A stretch of 64,000 nucleotides of DNA from Nocardioides daedukensis (GCF_013408415.1 NZ_JACCAA010000001.1:2666001-2730000), one strand, 5' to 3'; shown: positions 35,328-44,657, counted from the first letter of the stretch. Made by a program: numbers and translations. The notes: generated from the letters alone by a model not told the origin.

Positions 35328-36359
35328 GTGCCCGACCGATCGAGAGTGCCTGTGCTGACCAGGCGTCGCGTTGCGCTCGGCACTGCCCTCGCCGTGCTGC
35401 TCGGTGCGCTGGCATGGGTGGGGTACGCCGTGTGGTTGCGGCCCACGGAGTTCGAGCGGGCGTCCTCGCTGCTGCCGGCCTCGACGCTGCGGGTGACCTG
35501 GACCGACTGGGCGGGGCTGCGCGACGAGCTCGGCTCGCTGTCCACCCAGGAGCTGATCGATCGTGACCTGACCACCTCCTCGCTGCTCTCCTCGGCCGCC
35601 GAGATCAAGGAGGGCCTGGGGTTCTCGCCGCTCGACGCGGAGTGGGAGCTGATGGGCCAGGGCCGCGACGGTCTTGCGCTGGTGCTGAAGTTCGACGACG
35701 TCGACAAGGTGGCTGACGGTCTCGAGGAGGCCGGCTATTCGCGGCCCGGCTCCGACGACCTGGCCGGTGCGACCTGGCAAGGGTCCACCGACCTGCTGAA
35801 CCGGATGGGACTGACCAGCTTCGAGCTGACCAACGTGGCCTTCCTCGCCGACGAGGGGCTGATGATCGCCTCCGACCAGTCCGCCTACCTGGCGGACGCG
35901 GTGAAGAGCGCGAAGGGTGACGAGGACGGGCTCGACCTGGACGGCTTGGCGCCGGACGGGGATCCGCTGGCGCTGACCGCCTTCGTCGAGGACTACGCCT
36001 GCGAGGCGCTGTCGATGACCCAGGCCGACGATGACGCGCAGACGGTCGCGGACTCGCGGATCTCCGAGGCCGGGGGTGTCTCTCCCCTGAAGGGCTATCT
36101 GGTCTCGATGGAGGCCGACGGCGTGATGAGCATCGTGCTGGCCTTCGAGGACGACGACCAGGCCGAGCGCAACCTCGAGGCGAGGCGGGCGCTGGCCGGT
36201 GCCGAGGACCCGGGGCAGGGGATCGCCTATCCGGACTCGTTCCTGGTCACCGACGCGGTGGCGAGTGGGCACCATGTGGTGATCACGGCGAAGGCGACCA
36301 AGGATGGTTATCCGCTGACGAACCTGACCACCGGGCCGGTGCTGCTCGCGTCCTGCTGA
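35328..36359 (+). CDS. Membrane-anchored extracytoplasmic protein of unknown function
   Basis: The 343-residue protein has an N-terminal transmembrane segment (residues 14-35, ALGTALAVLLGALAWVGYAV) and an acidic exported domain. The exported part has repeating folds of about 60 residues, with motifs such as LDAEWELMGQGRDGLALVLK. I do not recognise a family with certainty; DUF3352-like exported proteins look similar. The GTG at 35328 is the likely start. It is divergent from mutT1 and convergent with ppk, between two polyphosphate- or nucleotide-related genes. Confidence 0.65.
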   Translation: MPDRSRVPVLTRRRVALGTALAVLLGALAWVGYAVWLRPTEFERASSLLPASTLRVTWTDWAGLRDELGSLSTQELIDRDLTTSSLLSSAAEIKEGLGFSPLDAEWELMGQGRDGLALVLKFDDVDKVADGLEEAGYSRPGSDDLAGATWQGSTDLLNRMGLTSFELTNVAFLADEGLMIASDQSAYLADAVKSAKGDEDGLDLDGLAPDGDPLALTAFVEDYACEALSMTQADDDAQTVADSRISEAGGVSPLKGYLVSMEADGVMSIVLAFEDDDQAERNLEARRALAGAEDPGQGIAYPDSFLVTDAVASGHHVVITAKATKDGYPLTNLTTGPVLLASC

Positions 36360-36364
36360 GTGCT

Positions 36365-36504
36365 CTGGGCTCTGACCGCTGGGCTCAGGACTCAGCGCGG
36401 TGTGGGACCGTGCTGGACGCCAGCGCTCGGTATGACCGTGCTGGGCGTCAGTGCTGCGTACGCCGGCGCCGGACCTCAGCGCTTGGTACGACGGTGCCGC
36501 GCGA
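36365..36504. repeat. 28-bp tandem repeat array
   Basis: Units starting CAGCGC at 36393, CAGCGC at 36421, CAGTGC at 36449 and CAGCGC at 36477 are spaced exactly 28 bases apart; a weaker fifth unit precedes them. The array fills the convergent gap between the exported protein gene and ppk. The last unit lies inside the ppk coding sequence and covers its last codons. Confidence 0.78.
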
Positions 36505-38671
36505 TCAACATGTCGTGCAGGTGCCGGGTGCCAGCCGTGCGCGTCCACTCTGCGTCCGGGCCGAGCTCCCAGGCCATCGTGTCGGCGTCGAAGGCCATGT
36601 CGAGGATGTGACCGACCTCGGCGACCAGTTCTTCGGTGGGCAGCTTGACCAGCACCTCGACACGGCGGTCCAGGTTGCGGTGCATCAGGTCGGCACTGCC
36701 GATCCAGGTCATCGTCTCGCCGCCGTTCGCGAACTCGAAGACCCGGCTGTGCTCCAGGAAGCGGCCCAGGATCGAGCGCACGGTGAAGGTGTCGGAGAGG
36801 CCCGGGACGCCCGGTCGCGCGGCGCAGATCCCGCGGACCAGCAGGTCGACCGGCACGCCGGCCTGGCTGGCGAGGTAGAGCGAGTCAATGATCGCCTCGT
36901 CGACCACGGAATTGGCCTTGAGCCGGATCCGCGCGGGACGGCCGGCCCGGTGGTGCGCTATCTCGGCGTGGATCTGGTCGATCAGCCCGTCGCGGATGTT
37001 GTCGGGAGCCACCAGGAGCTGGTCATAGGAGGCGTTGCGGGAGAACCCGCTCAGGTTGTTGAACAGGTGGGCGACGTCCTCGCCAATGGTCTGGTCGGCG
37101 GTGATCAGGCCGAAGTCCTCATAGGCCCGAGCGGTCTTCGGGTTGTAGTTGCCGGTGCCGATGTGGGTGTAGCGACGGATCCCGCCGGCGGGTGCGTCGG
37201 CCTCGTCGCGGATGACCATCGAGAGCTTGCAGTGTGTCTTGAGGCCGACCAGGCCATAGACCACGTGGCAGCCGGCGTGCTCCAGCTTGCGGGCCCAGCG
37301 GATGTTGTTGGACTCGTCGAAGCGGGCCTTGATCTCGACGATCACCAGCACCTGCTTGCCGGCCTCAGCGGCGTCGACCAGGGCGTCGATGATCGGGGAG
37401 TCCCCCGAGGTGCGATAGAGGGTCTGCTTGATCGCCAGCACGTGCTTGTCCGCGGCGGCCTGTTCGATGAAGCGCTGCACGCTGGTCGCGAACGAGTCGT
37501 AGGGGTGGTGCAGCAGGATGTCCTGGCGGTTGGCCGCCTTGAACACGTCGACCGGGCTGGCCGAGTCGACCTCGGCGAGCTTGACGTTGGTGGTGGGCAC
37601 GAAGCCGGCGAACTTCAGGTCCTCGCGCGGCAGGTCCGCGATGTCGTGCAGCCCGCGCAGGTCCAGCGGGCCGGGGAGGCGGACCACCTCGGCCTCGGAG
37701 ACTCCGAGTTCGGAGACCAGCAGGTCGAGCACGCGCCCATTGATCGACTCCTCGACCTCGAGCCGCACCGGCGGACCGAACTTGCGACGCAGCAGCTCCT
37801 TCTCGAGCGCGGCGAGCAGGTTCTCCGCGTCATCCTCCTCGACCTCGAGGTCCTCGTTGCGGGTGACCCGGAAGGTGTGCGACTCGACGACCTCCATGCC
37901 GGGGAAGAGGCGCTTGAGGTGCTCGCCGATGACGTCCTCGAGCGGCACGAAGCGCTGGTTGCCGACGGCGACGAAGCGGTTGAACAGCGGCGGCACCTTC
38001 ACCCGGGCGAAGTGCTCCTTGCCGGTCTTCGGGTTGCGCACCAGGACGGCGATGTTGAGCGAGAGCCCGGAGATGTAGGGGAACGGGTGCGCTGGGTCGA
38101 CGGCCAGTGGGGTGAGCACCGGGAAGACGCGCTCCTTGAAGAGCCGCTTGCACTGCTTCTGCTCGTCCTTGTCCAGGTCCTCCCAGCGGACCAGCTCGAT
38201 GCCCTCGTCGCGCAGCGCCGGGATGATGTCGCGCTGGAAGGCTGCCGCGTGGCGAGCCATCAGCTCGTCGGTGTTCGCCCAGATCGTCTCGAGGACCTCG
38301 CGCGGCAGGTGTCCGCTGGCGCTGCGCACCGCGACGCCGGCGGCGATGCGGCGCTTGAGACCGGCCACACGAACCATGAAGAACTCGTCCAGGTTGCTGG
38401 CGAAGATGGCCAGGAACCTGGCGCGCTCGAGCAGCGGGATGCTCGCATCCTCCGCCATCTCCAGCACGCGCTGGTTGAAGTGCAGCCAGGAGAGCTCGCG
38501 GTCCAGGAACCGATCCGGGAACGCCTCCAGCCCGGCGGTCGCCTCGACGTCAGGGAGGTAGGGCGGCTCGACGTCGAACGTCTCGGTGAACGCCACCGCA
38601 TGGAGCCCGGGCTCGGCGGGCCCCTCATCGATCGATCCCGTCGCGTGCGAGGGCAGGCTGTCTTGCGTCAT
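36476..38671 (-). CDS. ppk: Polyphosphate kinase 1
   Basis: This 731-residue enzyme reversibly polymerises ATP terminal phosphate into polyphosphate. The autophosphorylated histidine is in [20 protein letters not shown] near residue 503, and the second conserved region [20 protein letters not shown] is near 655. The N-terminal helical and head domains are complete ([19 protein letters not shown] near 56). The ATG at 38671 fits the family length. Its position near pst, pit and mutT1 suggests coordinated phosphate storage. Confidence 0.96.
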   Translation of the reverse strand: MTQDSLPSHATGSIDEGPAEPGLHAVAFTETFDVEPPYLPDVEATAGLEAFPDRFLDRELSWLHFNQRVLEMAEDASIPLLERARFLAIFASNLDEFFMVRVAGLKRRIAAGVAVRSASGHLPREVLETIWANTDELMARHAAAFQRDIIPALRDEGIELVRWEDLDKDEQKQCKRLFKERVFPVLTPLAVDPAHPFPYISGLSLNIAVLVRNPKTGKEHFARVKVPPLFNRFVAVGNQRFVPLEDVIGEHLKRLFPGMEVVESHTFRVTRNEDLEVEEDDAENLLAALEKELLRRKFGPPVRLEVEESINGRVLDLLVSELGVSEAEVVRLPGPLDLRGLHDIADLPREDLKFAGFVPTTNVKLAEVDSASPVDVFKAANRQDILLHHPYDSFATSVQRFIEQAAADKHVLAIKQTLYRTSGDSPIIDALVDAAEAGKQVLVIVEIKARFDESNNIRWARKLEHAGCHVVYGLVGLKTHCKLSMVIRDEADAPAGGIRRYTHIGTGNYNPKTARAYEDFGLITADQTIGEDVAHLFNNLSGFSRNASYDQLLVAPDNIRDGLIDQIHAEIAHHRAGRPARIRLKANSVVDEAIIDSLYLASQAGVPVDLLVRGICAARPGVPGLSDTFTVRSILGRFLEHSRVFEFANGGETMTWIGSADLMHRNLDRRVEVLVKLPTEELVAEVGHILDMAFDADTMAWELGPDAEWTRTAGTRHLHDMLIARHRRTKR

Positions 38672-38753
38672 TCTTCGAGTGTGGCAGTGCAGGGTGAACG
38701 GAAGGTGTCACCAACCTCAGCCTGATGCCCTCCCTGTCCGCCAGCGCCCTTCC

Positions 38754-38811
38754 TTCCGGGATACGGATTGGCTTTTCTTGAGCCCAAAAACAGCCAATCC
38801 GTATCCCGGAA
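38754..38811. repeat. REP-like hairpin, left copy, beside the Vsr-like gene
   Basis: A perfect 20-base arm TTCCGGGATACGGATTGGCT pairs with 38792-38811 around an 18-base loop. Its reverse complement aligns better than its forward strand with the copy at 39968-40023, including the GGCTGTTTT flank. The two copies are therefore in inverted orientation around the gene 38891-39964. The rest of 38672-38890 is divergent promoter space. Confidence 0.88.
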
Positions 38812-38890
38812 CGAGAGCCGGAGGGCGGCTGACCGGGGGCCTGTGGAGAGAGCGGGTGGGCCAGGGGCCCTTCCAGTCATCCTCTAGTCC

Positions 38891-39964
38891 ATGGAGCTCC
38901 CCGTTGATCCGCTGGCCGATCAGTGGTTGGACCTGGCCAACGCCGAGGTGCCGCCTGCGCCACGGATCGTCGTACCGCGCATCGTCGTGCCGGTCCCGGT
39001 GGATCCCGCAGGCATCGCCGGTCCCACCCGGGGCAGGTCGCGCGGGCCGCACTGGCGGCAGAGCTCACCGAACCGCTTCGTGCCGGCTCACGTCGACGGC
39101 ACGGTCCCGGCGCAGCGGATCGCCGAGGTCCTCCAGCAGGCACCGTCGGGGGTGGTGACCGGCTGGGCCAGCCTGCACCTGGCCGGTGCCCGCTGGTTCG
39201 AGGGGAGGCTCGCCGACGGTCGGCAGCGAGGGGTACCGGTGGCGCTGGGACGCGGGGTGGCGCGACGTTCCATCCCCGGTGGCGTGGTGACCCGGGCGAT
39301 CCTGGCCGACGACGAGGTCGTGCTTCGCCACGGGATCAGGTGCACGGGCGTACACCGGGCGATCTTTGACGAGGTTGTGCTCCTCGATGACGTACGCCGT
39401 GGGGTCGAGGCGATCGAGATGGCCTTCCACGCAGAGCTCACCTCGCGCGCCCGGCTCGGGGCCTGGCTGTCGACCTCTCCCCGTCGGGTCGGGAACCGGC
39501 TGGTCCGCCAGGCGCTCGAGCTGGCGCTGGAGGGTGCCGAGTCTCCGCAGGAGACCAAGATGCATCTCGTCTGGCGCCTCGACGCCGGGCTCCCCACGCC
39601 GATGCTGAACCAGAACATCTTCGACCTCCAGGGCAGGTTCCTCGCCCGGGTCGACCTGCTCGACCCGGTGGCCGGGGTGGTCGGCGAATATGACGGCGAG
39701 TCCCATCGGGCAACCCGGTCGCGGCGCAACGACGTACGCCGTGAGGGCGACCTGCGCCGAGCGGGACTGGAGTTCTTCTCGGTCGTGGCAGGTGAGCTCG
39801 CCCGTCCCGAGCACGTGGTGCAACGGATGCGGTGGGCCCGGGAGAAGGCACTCTCTAGCGCGCTGGCTTCCAAACGACACCGAGCGTGGGCGCTGACGCC
39901 GCGCAACGGCGTACGCCCGATGACCCTGGATGAGCGGATCGAGCGTCGTCGGCACCCCCGGTGA
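38891..39964 (+). CDS. AbiEi-like protein with C-terminal Vsr-like (DUF559) nuclease domain
   Basis: The 357-residue protein has an AbiEi-antitoxin-like middle region (residues 70-215, with GWASLHLAGARWFEG and RCTGVHRAIFDEVV). Its C-terminal domain (residues 220-330) resembles the Vsr/PD-(D/E)XK nuclease fold. Putative catalytic acids are the Glu of SPQETKMHL, the Asp of ARVDLLD and the Glu of GEYDGESH. The paralogue at 57263-58243 keeps the same acids (RGDLLL, HEYDGGHH). It is flanked by inverted hairpins ending 79 bases upstream and starting 4 bases downstream. Such genes are common as solitary copies in Nocardioides-type genomes and their role is unknown. The nuclease activity is inferred from motifs. 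Confidence 0.75.
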   Translation: MELPVDPLADQWLDLANAEVPPAPRIVVPRIVVPVPVDPAGIAGPTRGRSRGPHWRQSSPNRFVPAHVDGTVPAQRIAEVLQQAPSGVVTGWASLHLAGARWFEGRLADGRQRGVPVALGRGVARRSIPGGVVTRAILADDEVVLRHGIRCTGVHRAIFDEVVLLDDVRRGVEAIEMAFHAELTSRARLGAWLSTSPRRVGNRLVRQALELALEGAESPQETKMHLVWRLDAGLPTPMLNQNIFDLQGRFLARVDLLDPVAGVVGEYDGESHRATRSRRNDVRREGDLRRAGLEFFSVVAGELARPEHVVQRMRWAREKALSSALASKRHRAWALTPRNGVRPMTLDERIERRRHPR

Positions 39965-39967
39965 GAC

Positions 39968-40023
39968 TCCGGGATACGGATTGGCTGTTTTCGGACGACA
40001 GAACAGCCAACCTGTATCCCGGA
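39968..40023. repeat. REP-like hairpin, right copy, beside the Vsr-like gene
   Basis: The 22-base arm starting TCCGGGATACGGATTGGC pairs with 40002-40023 with two mismatches around a 12-base loop. It starts four bases after the stop of the Vsr-like gene and is inverted relative to the left copy at 38754-38811. Confidence 0.88.
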
Positions 40024-40039
40024 AGGTAGGTTCTCGCCC

Positions 40040-41086
40040 ATGAGCACCCTGAACGAGATCCAGCTCGGACTGAAGCGCGCCCTGTTGGCCGGCACCCTCG
40101 CCCTGCCGCAGCCGGTCAAGGAGAAGCTCGCCGGGACGCCGGTCGTGCGTGACGGCCAGCAGCTCTCGACCGACGTACAGCTGATGCTGCGCCTGCAGAA
40201 GGTCGCCCGCGAGGACCCGGCCGAGGACTTCCCGATCCCCCAGGGGCGCAAGCGGCTCACCGTGCAGGCGGGCCTGGTGGGCGGCAACCAGCCGGTCGCA
40301 TCGGTCGCCGATTCCACGCTGGCAGGCGTGCCGGTGCGCACCTATGTGCCTGCGTCCGTGCTCGGCCAGTCCGCCCGGGCGACGCTGGTCTTCTTCCACG
40401 GCGGTGGCTTCATCTATGGCGGCGAGCACAGCACCCACGACGCCGCGTGCCGATTCCTGGCCGAGCAGGCCGGCGTGCAGGTGATCTCGGTCGACTACCG
40501 GATGGCGCCCGAGCACCCGTTCCCCGCGGCCTACGACGACTGCGTGGCGGCCTACCGAGCCGTCGTCGCCCATGCCGAGTCGCTCAAGGTGGACCTGACC
40601 CGGATCGCCGTCGGTGGCGACTCCGCGGGCGGCAACCTGGCCGCCGCGACCGCGCTGGCCGCGGCCAGCGAAGGGCTCCCGCTGACCTTCCAGCTGCTGG
40701 TCTACCCGCTCACCGACGTGGTCGGCACGAGTGAGTCGCGACGCATGTTCGACAGCGGCTTCTTCCTGACCCGCAAGTTCATCGCGCTCGCCGAGGAGTC
40801 CTACACCCCCGTCGAGGCCGACCGGCCCGACCCGCGGGTCACTCTGCTCAACGCCGAGATCCCCCAGGGAACTGCTCCGGCGTACGTCGTCACGGCCGGG
40901 TTCGATCCGCTGCGCGACGAGGGCGAGGCCTACGCCGAGAAACTGCGGGCCGCAGGCGTCGACGTGCGCGTCCACCGCGAGACCGGGATGATCCACGGCT
41001 TCCTGAACATGGTCGGAATCGGCACGGACGGCCCGCGGGCGGTCGGTGACATCGCCGACCAGCTGGCGGCCGGGCTGTCGTCGTGA
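40040..41086 (+). CDS. Alpha/beta hydrolase (hormone-sensitive lipase family esterase)
   Basis: The 348-residue enzyme should hydrolyse short acyl esters. The oxyanion motif FFHGGGFIYGGE lies near residue 116 and the nucleophile elbow GGDSAGGNLAAA near 193. The acid and histidine are expected around VTAGFDPLRDEGE near 285 and MIHGFLN near 316. It lacks a signal peptide. The next gene, mshD, overlaps it by four bases, so the two are translated together. Confidence 0.88.
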   Translation: MSTLNEIQLGLKRALLAGTLALPQPVKEKLAGTPVVRDGQQLSTDVQLMLRLQKVAREDPAEDFPIPQGRKRLTVQAGLVGGNQPVASVADSTLAGVPVRTYVPASVLGQSARATLVFFHGGGFIYGGEHSTHDAACRFLAEQAGVQVISVDYRMAPEHPFPAAYDDCVAAYRAVVAHAESLKVDLTRIAVGGDSAGGNLAAATALAAASEGLPLTFQLLVYPLTDVVGTSESRRMFDSGFFLTRKFIALAEESYTPVEADRPDPRVTLLNAEIPQGTAPAYVVTAGFDPLRDEGEAYAEKLRAAGVDVRVHRETGMIHGFLNMVGIGTDGPRAVGDIADQLAAGLSS

Positions 41087-41937
41087 GCCTGCTGGTCACC
41101 GAGTGGACGCCGTCGGTGGCGGCCGCGGTGGAGCAGATCGCGTCCGACTGCCAGACCGTCGACGGGGTCAACCCGCTGGACGAGGCCGCCCAGCTGCGGT
41201 TGCGCCACCACGGGCTGTCGGGGTCGCGGCTGTGGCTGCACGAGAACGGCTTCGCCCTGCTGCACGAGGGCGACGTGGTGCTCGCAGTCTCCTACTGGAA
41301 GCGTGGCGAGGGGATCGGTTCGCTGCTGGCCGCCGAGGCAGTCGAAGGCGGAGCCACGTCGGCGTGGTCGCACGCCGACCACATCGCCGCCCGGAAGATC
41401 GCGGAGCGACTCGGCTTCGAGCGCACCCGCGAGCTGTGGGTGATGCGATGGCCGCTGACACCGTTCGCCGAGCCGGCGCCCGCGGCACCCGAGGGTGTGA
41501 CGGTGCGGTCGTTCCGCCTCGGTGACGAGGCCGAGCTGCTGCGGGTGAACGCGGCCGCCTTCGCTGCCCACCCGGAGCAGGGGGCGATGGATGCCGCGAA
41601 CCTGGCCGAGCGGATGGCTGAACCGTGGTTCTCGCCCGAGGGGCTGTTCCTGGCCGTCGAAGATGGGGACGGAGCAGAGCAGGTGCTCGGCTTCCACTGG
41701 ACCAAGGTGCACTCGGCGACCACCGGCGAGGTCTATGTCGTGGGGATCGATCCGAGCGCCCAGGGCCGGGGGATCGGCAAGCTGCTCACCCGGGTCGGCC
41801 TGGACCACCTGGCGTCGGTGGTCTCGGACGAGGTGATCCTCTATGTCGAGTCCGACAACCTGGCCGCGCGTGCGGTCTATGAGGGGCTCGGCTTCACGCA
41901 CGAGTCCTATGACACGCACGTGCACTACACGAAGTAG
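41083..41937 (+). CDS. mshD: Mycothiol synthase
   Basis: This 284-residue protein consists of two GNAT domains and catalyses the last step of mycothiol synthesis, acetylating Cys-GlcN-inositol. The N-terminal domain is degenerate. The C-terminal domain has the acetyl-CoA loop VVGIDPSAQGRGIGKLL near residue 219 and ESDNLAARAVYEGLGF near 257. The MshD-typical NAAAFAAHPEQG is near 158. Its start GTG overlaps the esterase stop. In mycobacteria mshD also sits beside glnR. Confidence 0.93.
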   Translation: MSLLVTEWTPSVAAAVEQIASDCQTVDGVNPLDEAAQLRLRHHGLSGSRLWLHENGFALLHEGDVVLAVSYWKRGEGIGSLLAAEAVEGGATSAWSHADHIAARKIAERLGFERTRELWVMRWPLTPFAEPAPAAPEGVTVRSFRLGDEAELLRVNAAAFAAHPEQGAMDAANLAERMAEPWFSPEGLFLAVEDGDGAEQVLGFHWTKVHSATTGEVYVVGIDPSAQGRGIGKLLTRVGLDHLASVVSDEVILYVESDNLAARAVYEGLGFTHESYDTHVHYTK

Positions 41938-41969
41938 CGCTCGCAACCTGCGCGACGCTGGACGTGCAG

Positions 41970-41990
41970 GATCGGGTTCAGAGCCCGATC
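41970..41990. terminator. Hairpin between mshD and glnR
   Basis: GATCGGG pairs with CCCGATC around a seven-base loop in the 51-base convergent gap, reaching into the last codon region of glnR. It could terminate both genes. Confidence 0.55.
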
Positions 41991-42738
41991 AGGAATCGGC
42001 ACCCTGGGACTGCTCGGACTCCTTGGCCGACGCCTCCGACTCGGCCTGCTCGCTCAGCTTGGCCGGCGGCATGAACCGGTAGCCCACGTTGCGCACGGTC
42101 CCGATCAGGGTCTCGTGCTCGGGACCGAGCTTGGCGCGGAGTCGGCGTACGTGCACGTCGACGGTGCGGGTGCCACCGAAGTAGTCGTAGCCCCACACCT
42201 CCTGGAGCAGCTGCTGGCGCGAGAAGACCCGCCCCGGGTGCTGGACCAGGAACTTCAGCAGCTCGAACTCCTTGAAGGTCAGGTCGAGCGGACGGCCGGA
42301 GAGCTTCGCGGTGTACGTCGCGTCGTCGACGACCACCTCTCCGCTGCGGATCACGTGGGACTCGGGATCGTCGGCGTCGCGCTGGGCGTTGAGCCTGCCG
42401 ATGGCCAGCTTGATCCGTGCCTCGAGCTCGGCGGGGCCGCAGGTGTGCAGTACGACGTCGTCCATGCCCCAGTCGGCGGCCACGACTGCCAGCCCGCCCT
42501 CGGTCACGATCAACAGCACCGGCGCGTCCGAGCCGGTGGTCCGGATCAGGCGGCACAGGTCGCGTGCCTGGGCGAGCTCCTGGCGGCCGTCGACGAGCAG
42601 GAGATCGGCGTCGGGAGCCTCCAGGAGGGCGCTACCCTCGGCAGGAAGGATCTTCACGCCGTGGCTGAGCAACGCGAGGCCGGGCAGCACTTCGGCCGAC
42701 GGCTGCAGGGCGCTGGTGAGGAGGAGGAGGGTGCTCAT
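41989..42738 (-). CDS. glnR: GlnR, orphan OmpR-family nitrogen regulator
   Basis: The 249-residue protein has an atypical receiver domain and a C-terminal winged helix ([20 protein letters not shown] near residue 165, then [14 protein letters not shown]). The N-terminal LLLLTSALQ lacks the acidic pair needed for phosphorylation in normal receivers, a GlnR trait. Overall it aligns with mycobacterial GlnR, including [20 protein letters not shown]. GlnR activates nitrogen assimilation genes. AAAGGAG lies just before the ATG at 42738, and no kinase gene is adjacent. Confidence 0.88.
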   Translation of the reverse strand: MSTLLLLTSALQPSAEVLPGLALLSHGVKILPAEGSALLEAPDADLLLVDGRQELAQARDLCRLIRTTGSDAPVLLIVTEGGLAVVAADWGMDDVVLHTCGPAELEARIKLAIGRLNAQRDADDPESHVIRSGEVVVDDATYTAKLSGRPLDLTFKEFELLKFLVQHPGRVFSRQQLLQEVWGYDYFGGTRTVDVHVRRLRAKLGPEHETLIGTVRNVGYRFMPPAKLSEQAESEASAKESEQSQGADS

Positions 42739-42793
42739 CTCGACTCCTTTCAGGCCGGCCCTCGATCGGAGCCGCTAGGGAAGGATATCGGGT

Positions 42794-43081
42794 GTGAGCC
42801 CCCAGAACGTCGAACAACCGGATCAAGAGACACAGGTCGTCGTCCGATATTGGGCCGCGGCACGTGCCGTGACCGGCGTGAACGAGGACCATTTCGACGG
42901 TCCGCTCACCCTCACCGAGCTCCGTGGCCGGATCCTCGAGCGGCATCCCGGCGCGGAACGGGTGATCGGCATCTGCTCGATGCTGGTCGACGATGAGCCC
43001 GCCGGATCGCTCGATCCCGACACGGTGCGGGTGCGTCCCGGGCAGTCGGTGGAGTTCCTGCCGCCGTTCGCCGGCGGCTGA
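42794..43081 (+). CDS. MoaD/ThiS-family sulfur carrier
   Basis: This 95-residue beta-grasp protein ends in the diagnostic GG (FLPPFAGG), the site of adenylation and thiocarboxylation in MoaD/ThiS. The segment DPDTVRVRPGQSVEFLPPF is typical of the family. It may donate sulfur for molybdopterin, consistent with the molybdenum hydroxylase elsewhere in the window, but no other moa gene is adjacent. The start is GTG 42794. The 13-bp repeat array follows its stop. Confidence 0.82.
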   Translation: MSPQNVEQPDQETQVVVRYWAAARAVTGVNEDHFDGPLTLTELRGRILERHPGAERVIGICSMLVDDEPAGSLDPDTVRVRPGQSVEFLPPFAGG

Positions 43082-43168
43082 CCGGAGCAGTCAGTTCGAG
43101 CGGTCGGTTCGGGCGGTCTGTTGGTGCCGCCAGTTCGGTTGGCCAGTTCGGTTGGTCAGTCGAGCCGA
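43078..43168. repeat. 13-bp tandem repeat array
   Basis: Units resembling YCAGTTCGGGYGG start at 43091, 43104, 43117, 43130, 43143 and 43156, exactly 13 bases apart; two adjacent units at 43130 and 43143 are identical. The array fills the convergent gap between the MoaD-like gene and the thioredoxin gene. Confidence 0.7.
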
Positions 43169-43169
43169 T

Positions 43170-43652
43170 TCAGGCGCGGGCGAGCGCGGTCAGCACCTGG
43201 TCCTTCGTGGGTGCCCCGGCTGCGCGGGTGACTTCCTGGCCGTCCGCGTCGAGGACGATCGTGGTCGGCGTACGCATGATGCCCAGCTCGCGCACCAGTG
43301 CCAGGTGCAGCTCGGCGTCCACCTCGATGTGGCTCACGCCCGGCACGATCTCGGCGACTTCGCCCAGGATGCGTCGGGTGGCCCGGCACGGCGCGCAGAA
43401 GGCGCTGGAGAACTGGAGCAGGGTCGCCTTCTCGCCGAGGTCGTCGCGCCACTGGGTGTCTGCCAGCAGTGAGATGGGCTGGGGCGCGCGCTCGGGATCG
43501 GCCTGCCCAAGAAGAGCCTGTTCAGCCGGAGTCGAGCCCTCGGCCCGGGGGCTGGAGGCAGCCTTGAACCGACCGTCGGTGCGCAGCCGCCACCCTCCGA
43601 GGGCGAGCACGAGCACCACGACGACGAGCAGGACGATCAGGCCGGGGTTCAC
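43170..43652 (-). CDS. Membrane-anchored thioredoxin-like protein
   Basis: This 160-residue protein has an N-terminal membrane anchor (LIVLLVVVVLVLALGGW) and a thioredoxin domain with the active site CAPC in FSSAFCAPCRATRR near residue 83. The cis-proline segment MRTPTTIVLD lies near 127. If the anchor places the domain outside, it would handle exported disulfides; orientation is not certain. I start at GTG 43652, close to the divergent cluster. Open frame continues upstream only as shadow. Confidence 0.82.
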   Translation of the reverse strand: MNPGLIVLLVVVVLVLALGGWRLRTDGRFKAASSPRAEGSTPAEQALLGQADPERAPQPISLLADTQWRDDLGEKATLLQFSSAFCAPCRATRRILGEVAEIVPGVSHIEVDAELHLALVRELGIMRTPTTIVLDADGQEVTRAAGAPTKDQVLTALARA

Positions 43653-43844
43653 GTGGGTGCAACGATCCGACCTGCCGCAAGATTCCCGCGCCCCAGATCC
43701 GTTCGGCCAGATCCTTGCCCCAGATTCCCCGCCGCGGCTCCCGTAGCCTTGCGACCCCCGGAGAGTTGTCCCTGCGACGAGGCCTCCGGGGGCCGCACGT
43801 CGGCACGGTGCGACCGGGGTGATCACGAGACAGGGCAGGAAGAC

Positions 43845-44657
43845 GTGGGTGTGAAGGACCAGCTCCAGCAGGTACGCCGCCTTGTCCCGGCGAGCAGGTT
43901 CCCTGCGATGGTTGCCGCCAAGGTGGACACGCTCTGGGCCGACGAGGCCTTCCGCGCCGCGCAGGAGCACCAGATGCGCCACCTGCTCGAGCACACCGAG
44001 CGTGCCGACGAGATCCCCGAGCTGGCCCGGAAATATGCCGAGGCCCAGATGATGCGGCGCTGGCTGCGCTGGAAGCCGCACCTGATCACCCATCAGGAGG
44101 TCCGCGGCGTCGAGAACGTCGACCGCACCCGCTCGGTGGTCCTCAACTTCATGCACCACAACCAGTACTCCGGCCTCTTCTCGTCGCTCGACCGGGTGGG
44201 GATCCACTGCCACCTGCTGGCCCTGGCCGAGGCGATGGAGCGGACCGCCACCGTGGACATCAGGCAGCACATGCGGATCGTCACCAGTCGGGCCACCGTG
44301 ATCCCCACGACCCAGGGGAGCAAGGCCGTCCTCGCGGCGATGACTCCCGGTGTGGTGATGGCGATCGCCTCCGACGTCCCCGGACAGACCGAGGTCGAGT
44401 TCCTCGGCCAACGGGTGACCGGCTCCTTCGGTGCCGCGCGCATCGCGACCCTGAGCGACAGCCCGGTCGTGGTCGCCACCGCGGTGCGTGAGGGCGACTC
44501 GCAGCACATCCAGCTGCACCCGCCACTCGAGCCCTCCGACTTCGCCGATCCCAAGGACCTGCTCGCCGAGATGCTGCGGATCCACGGCGAGGCCGTGCTG
44601 GCCTGGCCCGAGGTATTCGAGAACCCGACCACCAGGTTCGGCGCTCTTGATGGATGA
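43845..44657 (+). CDS. LpxL-like lysophospholipid/glycolipid acyltransferase
   Basis: The 270-residue protein resembles the LpxL/HtrB acyltransferase family. Its conserved acidic-histidine region is VVLNFMHHNQYSGLF near residue 98, although the usual H-x4-D spacing is altered. The later GVVMAIASDVPGQTEVEFLG near 164 matches the family loop. It may acylate a lipid-linked sugar. GTG 43845 and GTG 43851 are both possible starts. It begins the glycan cluster, 12 bases before the flippase gene. Confidence 0.6.
   Translation: MGVKDQLQQVRRLVPASRFPAMVAAKVDTLWADEAFRAAQEHQMRHLLEHTERADEIPELARKYAEAQMMRRWLRWKPHLITHQEVRGVENVDRTRSVVLNFMHHNQYSGLFSSLDRVGIHCHLLALAEAMERTATVDIRQHMRIVTSRATVIPTTQGSKAVLAAMTPGVVMAIASDVPGQTEVEFLGQRVTGSFGAARIATLSDSPVVVATAVREGDSQHIQLHPPLEPSDFADPKDLLAEMLRIHGEAVLAWPEVFENPTTRFGALDG

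Noticed and set aside
36410-38725. 771-residue plus-strand open frame
   Set aside because: It is the antisense of ppk; long antisense frames are expected at this GC content and the residue make-up (Gly, Val, Asp, His, Leu rich) is typical of shadows.
38891-39964. Type IV toxin-antitoxin system because of the AbiEi-like region
   Set aside because: No AbiEii-like toxin gene is adjacent to either paralogue, and the AbiEi-like part is fused to a nuclease-like domain.
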